Source: Bigelowiella natans CCMP2755
Lineage: Eukaryota; Cercozoa; Chlorarachniophyceae
Length of the DNA stretch: 64,000 bases
Assembly: GCA_000320545.1 (NCBI GenBank)
Contig: ADNK01000778.1
Location: forward strand, 62,001 to 126,000
Direction of reading: 5' to 3'
In this document: one piece after another, positions 30,421-40,366 of the stretch
Position numbering within the stretch: position 1 is the stretch's first letter
Layout of the letters: every line of letters starts with the position of its first letter
The notes under the pieces: model-generated
Seen by the model: only the letters and a program-made list of their open reading frames with translations
The model's database searches: none
What the model was told of the DNA's origin: nothing
Made by a program: the position numbers and the translations under genes

Positions 30421-30710
30421 ATAGGAGCAGAATAGAATGCTGGAGAGTATCAAACATGACAAAGGGCCTCGTGCTTATCGCTCCACGGCATTGTTACAGG
30501 TACGGCTTGCTTGCTCTCTGAGCCTTTAATAGTGTTATTTTCATCATCATAAAATCAGACAGTTGATATCAGCTGTTCAATCTTCTCATCTTCGTCTTGT
30601 TTGCATTGTGTTCATTCTTTTCTCAGGATGATGCTGCGGCCCTAGATGATGATGATGAGGATGAGGACGATGGTAGTACCTACCGACCGAAACTTGAAGA
30701 TTTTACATAG
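24891..30710 (+). CDS. Unrecognised secretory-pathway protein with N-glycosylation sites
   Basis: I do not recognise this family. Exons: 24891-25038, 25165-25337, 25924-26016, 26293-26338, 26552-26655, 26928-27029, 27300-27364, 27525-27591, 27893-28050, 28266-28462, 28707-28834, 29105-29171, about 29509-29603, 29814-29850, 30018-30119, 30425-30499, 30627-30710. The N-terminus has a basic stretch then a hydrophobic segment (GVVVVVSIVLTSIICQLF), suggesting a signal anchor. Sequons include NVTVD, WNYTHN, EANRTQ, NATEW, YNRTF and NNTSK. There are Cys pairs, a distinctive aromatic block (GWWYYHRHYNPKGTPV, then IRWRDYEWERFAEW) and an acidic C-terminus ending LEDFT. The junction 29171/29509 is off by one base under GT-AG rules, so either the splice is unusual or the sequence has a one-base error or real frameshift. 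An (AAG)n tract lies in the intron after 26016. Confidence 0.75.
26037..26109 (+). repeat. (AAG)n microsatellite in intron
   Basis: About 24 perfect AAG units. Read in the upstream exon frame it would encode poly-lysine, but a GT donor at 26017 and clean phase continuity to the exon at 26293 place it inside an intron. Confidence 0.85.
26847..26882. repeat. (AT)n microsatellite in intron
   Basis: Perfect alternating AT tract in the intron before the exon at 26928, close to the acceptor. Confidence 0.85.
30336..30420. repeat. Compound (AT)n and (GT)n microsatellite in intron
   Basis: An AT run is followed within 20 bp by a (GT)n run that ends four bases before the acceptor of the exon at 30425. 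In the spliced orientation this purine-pyrimidine alternation occupies the place of a polypyrimidine tract. Confidence 0.85.
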
Positions 30711-31865
30711 GGCTATATCCAAGCCCCTCAGATCTCATCACTCCTCAATGTTGTCGATCGAAGTGGTAACTTTTGATTGGTGTACTTTGCTATGTTGGAG
30801 GAATCACAGCCAATCACAGGCCTATTATTGTGTACGATGCAATAACACGCATACATCTTTACCGACATGCAATGCAAGTAGCACGTTGCGAATTCATGGA
30901 TATATACACGCAGCAGTAGCGGCCCACGTTTTGCACACTTTTGCTACATTGTACCGACATTCGATTCGTCGCTGCGTCGCCTCTTTATCCAGATATGAGA
31001 CGGATATAAGACGGATGTAATCAATTAAATTATAATTAAATTCTTTCAATGGTCATCCTAATGCCGTAGCTATTCAAAGTAACGGCTACAGCGCATATGT
31101 TGCATTGTATATGAATCCGGATATATGTGAGACGGATGCAATTCAATTAATCAAGTAAATTTGCTCAACAGTCATCCTTATGTAGCTGTGCAATGCAGCG
31201 GCTACATACACGTGGCCGACGATTCTACATCAGAGCTTATTTCATTATAGGACAAATAGTGAACATTTGCGCTATACAAAGGAACTAGCGGGCTGTGTTG
31301 TGCGTCGCACATAGCAACTGCACATTCGCTGTGGAGGTTTTACATAACATCTACGTGAGCGCGAAAAAAACCTGTGCTATACCTAGCTACGAAATCACAC
31401 ATCACCAAAAACGGTGACAAAAGAATACTGTTTAATAGTAATGTAGCAACATTTCGGTATTGGAAATGCATGACAACAATAAAAGCAGTCATAGGCAGTG
31501 GTCCTGACTGTGCATCTATTTATCCAGGAAACATCACATTACTCAATTACGAGAAAATCTTAGCTATATCTTTGAAATTTTTATCATAGACACAATCGAA
31601 ATATGAAGTCCTCTCAACTGGATGAACGATGGGATGAAAAATTTGTGCAGTCATTACCGGGGTGAGTGTGGTGGATCCGAACGTAAAAAATTAATATAAT
31701 TCACTCGTATTACCAACTTGTAAGGTTGTTGTTGTTGCTGGTAGGACTAACACTAGTATGGGATGATGATGCAGTAGTTCCGTTCTTGCTGAGATTGTAA
31801 AGAATGGATAACAACTATTCTTTGGAAGAGCGACCGACCAAATTAGCAATGATCACTGTCGGAAA
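30711..31865. other. Convergent intergenic region with imperfect direct repeats
   Basis: Lies between the 3' ends of the lumenal-protein gene and the minus-strand EF-hand gene. The part at about 30830-31340 is rich in GCATA, TGCA and ACGGATG words. Two roughly 80-bp segments, about 31010-31090 and 31131-31206, match imperfectly from AGACGGATG to CGGCTACA. Small open frames at 31374-31589 and 31601-31660 have no homology or splice context that I can support. Confidence 0.6.
31010..31206. repeat. Imperfect direct repeat, about 120-bp period
   Basis: Copy one starts AGACGGATGTAATCAATTAA and ends AACGGCTACA. Copy two starts GAGACGGATGCAATTCAATT and ends GCGGCTACA. A related inverted segment containing ATTACATCCGTCTCGTATG occurs near 60423 in another convergent intergenic region. 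Confidence 0.6.
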
Positions 31866-32844
31866 ATAGCCCAATGATGTAATTTTCTCATCAATTCATC
31901 ATCTAATTCCTTCTTCTCCTGAAAAGCGATGATATTTCGCTAATTTTATCATTTCTTTGACTTGATCCTATAAAATTTCTGTGGTTTAAAAATAAAAAAG
32001 TAGCATCATCAGAGATACTCACTCTAGCTGTGACAATGTATGAATTGGCACATCATACACGTGATCAAACACATTAATACCCTTTCCTGTGTTACACGCT
32101 GACGGGATCTCTTCCACGCTTTATCGCTTACGTCGAAGGCCACTAGATGAGCCATCTAGATTGTAATGAACGGCAGTTGTTAATTTATGATGGGGGCTAA
32201 GACAATAACAAACACCCTATTGTCACAAACGATGACTTCTACTATCAGAGGTGCAACTACCCATGAGCCGTTGAATGGATCCCCATTCTGACTACTCATT
32301 TGTTTTCCTAAATGGTAGTAGCAATCAAGCAGCAGTTAAGTCCTCCTCATCCATGATCGTAATGACCATGTCCGCACAACAACAATGACAACAACGGCGA
32401 CAACGGAGGAACAGCTGGAAGTCATCTACGATCTGCTGCTTGTCAAGTGCTTGTGATGTTGATTCCTCTAACATCTAGTACCAGCTTTCAGCTGTCTCTT
32501 GCTAACTCGTTTCTTGAACTTTGCTGCGTCGGTGTTTGCCTGTCACGTGAAGAACAAGCCTCATCACAAATACTACTCACCAGAGGGAATCAGTATCTGA
32601 GTCTTTGAATGCATACAAACGGATTAGTCCTCAGAGAAACATGAAGATTAGGGCTCTGCTAAAGTTATTCATCGCGACGACATTATTGCTACACTACTAC
32701 GACTACTTTTGTCCTTATGCCGCTCATGTGCTCCCTCATAAGGTGCAGGGATACGTGCACAAACCGACTTACTGAGAGCTCAGGACTGGAAAAAGATACA
32801 TCACACACAAACACGTACAATATGAGGAAGGAAATGTAGAGAGT

Positions 32845-32894
<50 letters not shown>

Positions 32895-33037
32895 GGGAGA
32901 TAGAGAGGGAGAAGGGAGAGTAAGTTTTTACAAACTATTGACTCTATATTGTAGGAGTTCCCTCAAGCATTCAGGCCTGCTCCTACCGCTACCGCTCTTC
33001 TTCCCATTGCAACCACCCCTCTTCATCCCTTACTCAC
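31866..33037 (-). other. Unresolved 3' part of the EF-hand gene or short separate gene
   Basis: Minus-strand segments flanked by plausible splice sites occur near 32380-32460 (QQIVDDFQLFLR), 32225-32280 (GDPFNGSWVVAPL) and 32030-32110 (NVFDHVYDVPIHTL), with a possible last exon at 31866-31915. Their phases do not link cleanly with each other or with the EF-hand exons. A (GA)n run lies at about 32849-32890. The gene's 3' end therefore could not be drawn. Confidence 0.35.
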
Positions 33038-33343
33038 TCTGTGTACTCCTCGAGGTATCTGAGCGCAATCTGAAGTTCTTGGAACGACATATCTTTTCCT
33101 TGACCTAAGTAACGTCAGCAGCATCATCGAATTAACTGGTCAGAGTTACGATTTTTGTGCCTTTGGCCATTTGCAAGCACTACTATATATTATTTTCATG
33201 CACTTTTCCACCTTTGCCCGCCAATGCGCGAAGATACTTTTCGAACTTTTTCCGGGGGAGTCGCCGGCCTTCTTCTGGGCGGAGTTCCATAAACCGTGCC
33301 ACCATGGCCGTCTACACATCGATGACGATGAAATATTATACAT

Positions 33344-33418
<75 letters not shown>

Positions 33419-34412
33419 AACCCGGACCTGGAGCCACATGCTGAACTCGAAAACACCAAGGAATTCGGGGCTAAAATAAAAGAAGCAGAAGAGAATATTT
33501 AGCGTCAGCTGTAATTAAATCGATCTTCGACTTCTTTGAACATATTGTTTCAGAGAAATTTTTTGTCCATTCTTCTGTCTCTCATTGTGGCCTTACATTG
33601 CTTTTTTCTCATCCGTTACAAATGCTCGATCGATAATCTGAGGGCAAGAGATCAATTCATCTGTGGAAGAAAGTTTTCATGTATGATTTTGAATGTGTTT
33701 TTTATCCAGGTATATTTTGCTACAATGTTGACACTATCTTCGATGCGCTGAAAAAGTTTCAGTTTCTTTTCCTTCCGTGGAGTTTGATACTCAAAATACT
33801 AAATAAAACTGGTACCCTATCAAGTTTTTGGTGGTACGTTCCCTCATCCCACTTGCTTTGCTTTAAGAAGATGACTTTCAGGAAGGTTCGCAACTAAATA
33901 ACAGCCACACACGCACAGTAGGATATTAAGAATCAAATCTTTGAATGCGAGAAGTTTCGCTCTCTTACACACCTCTGCTGAGTTTATCTTGCTGGAATCG
34001 TTAGCATCAAATTTGCTGAAAGTGAAGGATAAGATGTGAGATATCCTCTGATGTGAGAAGTACTGAGTGATTTCTGGTTTTCCCTTTACATTCTACGTAC
34101 TTGAAAATGGTCTTGATCATTTCGTGATTCTCTTTCATTAGGATCAGCATCTGAAAAGAGACGTATCAAAAGATCTGTGGAGTGCTGTGAGTTTTGGAGG
34201 GTTTCTTTCCGCCCAAAGCATACCTTGTCTCCATCGGCGAACTCCCGTATGTCGATCTCATCAGCCCTTCTGCACAGAGGGAATTGCAGGTAATGATTTT
34301 AGATACACATCCGTTTCTTTTTCAAGTTTCAAAGCCGTTGGAGATGGTGGACAAACCTGTCTTCGCTATCTTCTCCTCCAGGAGCCACTTTGGTGGCCAT
34401 GCATATTCCCAT
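33038..34412 (-). CDS. EF-hand calcium-binding protein with predicted dual N-acylation (3' end unresolved)
   Basis: Exons, complement: 33038-33104, 33212-33311, 33428-33470, an unresolved middle part (about 33500-33747), 33816-33893, 33973-34015, 34101-34150, 34224-34269, 34357-34412. The protein starts MGICMATK: Gly2 fits N-myristoylation and Cys4 palmitoylation, as in many membrane-bound Ca2+ sensors. A clear EF-hand loop, DANDSSKINSAE, follows the helix MIKTIFNKF. Further EF-like segments are NGQKISLKQY (about 33500-33540) and GQGKDMSFQELQIALRYL. Between them is a basic stretch, RRLPRKKFEKYL. Domain identity is secure, but the overall family (CDPK-like regulator, calcineurin-B-like, or other) is not, since no kinase domain was seen. 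Open plus-strand frames over the same DNA are shadows. Confidence 0.75.
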
Positions 34413-35415
34413 AGTAACGGCCTAGGCTTTCGTTCGCAATGCGCGAAGATAGCCAAGGGTGGAGGGAGGTGGATGGAGACTTGCACTTTTCGCAACAAGG
34501 CTACAAAAGTTCGGATGGAATTTTTTCCCCCCTTCTTCGAACGATGCTAACACTCACCGCACGTACGTGGGGGAAGGTGCAAATGTTACGAATTCTGTCG
34601 GTTCCATGTCGTTAATAAACCTCAACAATCACCATGCATTTTTTATTTTATCTAGTCATTTTGCATGTCGCAGAGGCAATTCCTAGTTTGTTGCTCCAAT
34701 CTCGGGGAGTTGACGAAACAGCCCATATCACGCTTCTGAGACAATAAAAAGGCATGTCTCTAAAGAGAAAACGTACCTGTCTTCTCAAGTCTATTTTCTA
34801 TCGAGGTAATTTCCATGGATTGGCGCAACAAGTGGCGCCTGGCACAAAAAACAATGAATGTGAAGCGCAGCGCTCCCGCAATGTGCTGGTGCGGAGCGCT
34901 GGATGACGTGCATGCAAATACGATCGATGAAGCGCAGGTCTGCGAGGTGCGACCACGCTAGCACGCACCGCCACGGTCAGACAAACGACAATGAGCTCGA
35001 GGTCGAGCTAGAGCACACAATCGTTGCACGCACGCACACTGCTAGACTGCGCCAACATTGCACACTGCTGTCACACAGCTGCGGACAATCTAGCAATGTG
35101 CATGTGTCCGCATCGTCAACGTGCGACTGGCGCTGCTAGCGCTGCATGCTGTCGCACGATGCATGACGCATGTGCATGCATGCACAACTCCACGCTAGCA
35201 CGTGAGCGCGACAATTTTGGAATTGCAATCATTGTGCATGCGGCACATCTTGACATGTTCCATTTTGCATCTAGCTTGTTACATCACTTTTCGGTGGCAA
35301 CGTCGTTGTCATTTGGGGGAGGTGCAACGATCAATTTCCCCTTGTGATTCAAGCTCACAGTTACCTTCACCTTGAATGTGACAACATGAACACATTCACA
35401 ATTAGAACAATTAGA
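34413..35415. other. Intergenic region with palindromic words near the 3' end of the LRR gene
   Basis: Both flanking genes read leftward. The right half, about 34860-35290, is rich in GCTAGC, TGCATGCATGCAC, GCACGC and CGATGA words and lies just beyond the LRR gene stop codon. The left half, next to the EF-hand gene start, lacks these words. No exon was supported. Confidence 0.6.
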
Positions 35416-38400
35416 TCAAGAAATTTCAACAATCTTTCGATTGACCTTGGGCCCCATGCCTTTTTCTTCGCTGACCTCTTTCGCCAACACAGTTGGGTCC
35501 TAAATTTGGTTGAGTGTGCTTCCAGTAAACTAGAGCCACATCTAGCTACAAGTTGAGTTGTACAATGCAAACCTTGAGGAGCTCTTTGACCGCAGTGTTG
35601 AACACTTTCTTCTCTGCAGTTGATATTACTCCCATCTTGTAGTCTTTCTTAAGAGCCTGCAGGCAAATATAATTGGAGGTGGGCGATAGCTTCCAGGAAC
35701 ATCCACTCTTTAGACAGAGAAATTAAATTAACCACCTTTTTTAATTCTCTTCTCTCGTCCTCGTCTTCTCTCTCAGAAACTGTCGCGATCAAACTCTGCG
35801 AGTAACGCATCCCAAAAGTTTGTTCATTGTAGTTCGTTACAAGAAATTATTTCAAACGATGAGCACACAAAAGCGTTCCTTTTGTCATCACGAAAAACAT
35901 CTGTTCTCAATTTAGAAAGAAAGAGAATTACAATGTGAAAGGGAAGGGATACTAATTAATGTGTGTCAGTGACCTTTCCATCAAGCCCGTGAAACTTGAC
36001 GTACGATTCTAGGTGCTTTCTAATCTGAAATGTAGCTACGTGAAATTGGGTATTCGAGAAACATAACTTATTGAGTGAGTGGGGATGATGCTTGCTTACC
36101 TCAGCGGTTTGCAATGATATTATTGGGCTTTTTCCAACCCATGCCCTCACCTAAGGGTCATTTTGAGTTTACTTTCATACCAGGATTGTCCCTTTCCAAT
36201 GTAAAAGTTTTATATACACACCTGCTCTTTGGACCATAACATTACTGGAAAGTGCCATTCATTCTTGTAATCCCATAGGTCTTTCTGAACAATGCCAGCA
36301 AACGCATGAGCAATATCTAAAAATATTGCCTACGTACTATATTTCACTCTTTCTCTCTCTCTTTCCATCCCCCCCCCTTTCTCTCGCTCTCTATCTCTAC
36401 TCCTCGACCACGTCTTCCCCTATCTTTTTGCACAAACATGTACATCCTAATCACCCAAACTACCTCGCTTTCAGTAGCTAATATAAACTTACACACGAAT
36501 TTGCAAAATTTTAATATGCACCACGCCGCATTTGGTACACAGTACTAATCACCTTTGATGCAAATTCTTTTGATGGAGGTTTGGACTCGACTTCAAACTC
36601 CTCGACCACGTCTTCCCCTATCTTTTTGCACAAACATGTACATCGGAACAATTCACCTAACGCTACTGAACAGTTTTCTATAACTACCTTTGTGACCGTG
36701 GGGTCCAACCACTTCGTTGTTGAGACATGACCTATACCTGTCGTGGTAAAGGAATTTCAAAGTGTACTTAAGATACATCTTCCTCTAGGTTATTATTGGA
36801 GGGAATCTCAGACCTATGACTGTGTGCTGGGTTTCTACTTTCGGAGCTTCTTCCTCTCTAGAGCATATCAGACAAGATCATCATCGTAAAACTTCATTCC
36901 ACTCGAAAAGTACTGTTTCCGACTTCTTTTCTTCTTCGTCATTTTTTCCCTCTTCTTCCGGTACCAAGCTTGTGGTTATTGTGTCCTTCCTAAAAACGAC
37001 ACACGGTAAGAAGTTCCCCAATGTCAGGGGAAAATACCGCTTTCAGGGACTACCTTACCAACGTGATGTCTATTCCAAGTACTGCAAAATACCGATACCT
37101 AATCGGTAGTGGCGGAGAGGAGTTTATTTATTATAGGATGCAAGGTGCTTGTGTTTTTTTCATATGTTTTGAATCTCTGGCATCACTACCATCGAAGATC
37201 AGGTTTAAATTCCGTCCTTCGTTCTTCTTGGAATTCGATGTCACCTGCGGAGAATGTGAACCCATTCAATCCCTTTCAAAATTCCTCGCTAGTTCTCCGT
37301 GTCTAAAACTTCAACTTTGGTAAAAGTTGGCAAAACTACCTTCTTCAGGGTTGTGCACCATTGCCTTAGTTTCGAACAGATCTCCATTCCCAAGCCGTAC
37401 AATAGCGAGGAATTCCGAAGTGACATCAGTCTATGTTATTGCAATGTTTAATGTATGGAGAAGATGTGGGTTCTGTCTTCTCTAAAGCTCTGTTGACCTG
37501 GTAGCCCTCAGGCGGCTCTGGGGCCGTATATTCGAGAAGATTTTCTGGTATACTCGATATAGTCTTTATCGCAATTGAAAAGCTTGCCTATAGTTTGGAA
37601 AAAAGAGAAACAGAAGTAACCCAATCGCTTAATTTCTGTCTGAAGAATTTCGCTTGGAATATACCGTAGATGCGATGCCCGTGCTAAGTTCCTGTGCACC
37701 ATCCGACCCGTGCTTGCCCTCACCACTCTGTATCTCATCGACTCCTGAGTGATGAAGGGACATGGTTTTATTTTCGACGCCAGCAGCAGATATACTAGAA
37801 TCGCGTTTATCTTAGACGCACCCTCCCCCTTGCCACTCTTTTCATCCGCTTTATCAGCATCCTCTGCGCTTGATTCTTCCTTCTCTGACTCCCTCTTTTG
37901 CTCCGCTGCCTCTGCATCGTCGTCGTAGATTTTCTTCGTCTTCACGCCATCCAGTAACTGCCAATGTTGGTGTAAAATCAGAAGCTACTCAGATTATCTA
38001 GTTATCACAAAAGGCTGAGAATCTTCTGAACATACGGTGAGGGTGGGAACTGCCTCTCTGATGGCTTTATAGTAATGGGGAAGCAAGCAAATTGGATTTC
38101 CTAAGGGTGGTTGATGAAGGGTTGAAAAGATATTGAGAAGACATCGGTCCTTTATTACACCGAGGGTTGAACGAGAATTTGAATTGCTTTGTACCGATGA
38201 GGAATAAGTGCCGCAAGCTTGTAAAGCTTTTGAGTTCCGACACCACATGTTCTGTGAGCAGGTAAAGGATGATTCACCATTAATAAAATTGGAAAGAAAC
38301 AAAGGTGTAGAGATCGGAGGGCTCATAGAGTCTTGACACAACCTAGATCTGTGATATTGTTGAAGCTGAGGTCTAAGGACAACAGCGATTCTCGTGCCTG

Positions 38401-39899
38401 TGAAATTGTGCAAGTGGAGAAAGAGGCGTGCGTTAATGTGCGTATGTAATTGAAAGCAGTGGTAGAAGGTCTGTATGAGATATTCAACCACCTGCCTCAG
38501 TTGATTCAGATGCGTAATCTTATTATAACCTAAACCTGTTGTTCAAAGACGTAAGTTAGAACTACGTTTTGTAGAGTCATACACTGAAGTAACTCACCCA
38601 GGTGTAAAACGGTCGAGGGGCTTGGCAGGAAAACATCCGTAATGTGATTATCGTATGCTTGTAAGATCTAACAGATGCATTGCTGTTAGGTCAGATTAAT
38701 ACAGCAAACTATTTCTATAGCTTTGGTGAGTATTTGACCGAGATCTTGTTGGGGAGATTGTCCACTAATTCGAGGTCGTTGTGGCTAACATCCAACTCTG
38801 AAACATGTCAGGATGAATTGAACGATGAGTCATGAGTCTCGTCTATCAAAGATAAGCAAATAAAAAAGTAAACTCTGCACCAATAAGGAATTCTGTACAC
38901 TACAACCGGAAAGATTTATGAGCTCTGAAAGTCCTGAGTCTAATCGTGTCAACTCGTGCGACGAAAAGTCGACTTGTTTGAAGAAGGACAGCAGATACTC
39001 ACTTCCGCGCCAAGTGACCTGCATGAAAGATACTTTTTATTTCATGCCTTAGTCTCGTGCGGAAAATGTTAACTGATAGGTAATTATCGTACCGGTGGCG
39101 CTGATTTTGCCTTAACAATTCTACCCAATGCTTTTTCTCGGAGGTACCGTATGTGTCTGCATGAGAAGAACTATCACAATTGATGACTCATTTCTGCATA
39201 TCTACATTCACATATGCGACCTGAAAACCATATGGGATTCTAGATGTAATGATCTTTGGAGTTTTACGGCCTATGACATGACAGAACGTAAATGAAAAGT
39301 ATATTCAGCATTGTTGCGGATTTATTGATCTGCTTAGTGGCTTTGTACCTGTTTGCTAAAACTGTAGTCTTCCTCATCAGCATCCTCCTGAGCACGGAAA
39401 AAAGTTTTTCGAAAAGAGAAGCTTATTATGAAATGAAAATATGCTGAGCGAGGTTCGCCTTACTTTTCTAGTCTCGTCGTACGCAAACTTCGGGCCTGGT
39501 CTTGGTTGTTTGACACCTCGAATCCTAGCACAGAGCAGTGACGTAAGAAAATTATGAACTTGAGAACTTGTTTGGAGTATGCTTCCACCTTTCATTCGGG
39601 ATTCTATCGTCCACATCGACGATGCACAAGCCATCGATCTGACAGCAGAGCGATAATATTACGTTATGACTTTCGCTAATGAATCGCCATAACATTGATA
39701 TTTCACCTTCTTCCATAGAAGATGGCCAAAGGTCACCTCCATGTTACTTTGTTTGTCGAATGGGACGTTCGGATACACAAAGCAACTCGCTTTCAGAAAG
39801 CAAATAGTGCCTGTCTCACACCGAGGCGCTGTGTCAGTTATGGTCGACGTGTATGTAACGGTTAACTCTGTAATCCAGAATCCATCGGGGGAACATCAT
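35416..39899 (-). CDS. SDS22-type leucine-rich-repeat protein with a novel C-terminal region
   Basis: Exons, complement: 35416-35499, 35573-35656, 35974-36024, 36100-36150, 36222-36284, 36553-36711, 36893-36989, 37190-37244, 37340-37430, 37498-37587, 37724-37957, 38036-38100, 38343-38397, 38492-38535, 38598-38667, 38739-38797, 38907-39018, 39093-39170, 39349-39387, 39464-39524, 39589-39638, 39867-39899. They sum to 1725 nt, or 574 residues. Residues about 95-220 hold LRRs: VDFSSHELTRLDSGLSELIN, ELDVSHNDLELVDNL, LQAYDNHITDVF, LGYNKITHLNQL, SLDLSFNNITDL. They end in a typical cap, GNPICLLPHYYKAI and LLDGVKTKK. An acidic-basic linker follows, then a region of about 270 residues (PYTAPEPPEGYQ-like start, FEWNEWLDPTVTKVV, NEWHFPVMLWSKEQ) that I do not recognise. 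LRR proteins of this class often scaffold axonemal or phosphatase complexes; no function is claimed. The start codon choice is provisional. Introns lack microsatellites. Confidence 0.8.
36399..36446. repeat. 48-bp intronic copy of an LRR-gene exon segment
   Basis: Positions 36399-36446 are identical over 48 bp to 36597-36644, which lies inside the coding exon 36553-36711 (residues around CLCKKIGEDVVEEF). The copy is in the next intron, same orientation, offset 198 bp. It lacks obvious splice sites of its own. Confidence 0.9.
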
Positions 39900-40366
39900 C
39901 TTCCAACTTGGAAGAAGTCATTATTCGGGAAGCAAAAAGTTCTTCTCAGTTGGCTTTCACCAAACTTGTCCAAAATATATCCTGAGAATATCTTACATCT
40001 ATATGGACGGTTTTCTCCGAAGCAACTGCGGTTTGCCAGAATTTCCAGAATTGTGTTGTTCTTGTTGTTTCACTGCCGCAAACCTGGAGAAGACAACCAG
40101 TAGAACACAGGCTTAAAAAAAATGTGCAATCTTTTAGCATTTTGTTGGATATTTCCAGCTCACATGGCTACCGACTATTCTTAGACACCATTGATTTTTC
40201 CACATAATAAAACAAATAGGCTGCACATGTATAGATAAAATGCCTAATATTTCTTGACAGAAGACTCTTAATTCACATAAGCCAATATCTATCTCCACTC
40301 CCTCGATCGCTTCATTGGCAAAAGACAAGCACTCCAAAAGGGTGCACCCCTTACGTGGCATCTAAG
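39900..40366. promoter_or_regulatory. Divergent promoter region of LRR and TBC genes
   Basis: About 470 bp between opposite-facing start codons. It has no palindromic GCATGC/GCTAGC cluster and no microsatellite. Open frames exist on both strands but show no family signal. The regulatory role is inferred from position. Confidence 0.5.

Noticed and set aside
31374-31660. Small plus-strand open frames, including one starting MKSSQLDERW before a GT
   Set aside because: No downstream exon, family similarity or room before the convergent gene; they lie in repeat-containing intergenic DNA.
34194-34550. Plus-strand 118-residue open frame
   Set aside because: Antisense to the well-supported EF-hand first exons; composition does not look like a protein family.
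39741-40103. Plus-strand 120-residue open frame
   Set aside because: No family signal, and it overlaps the 5' region and first exon of the minus-strand LRR gene.
40134-40361. Minus-strand open frame beginning MPRKGC as first exon of the LRR gene
   Set aside because: It would start within a few bases of the TBC start codon on the other strand and does not link in phase to the LRR exons; ATG at 39899 fits better.
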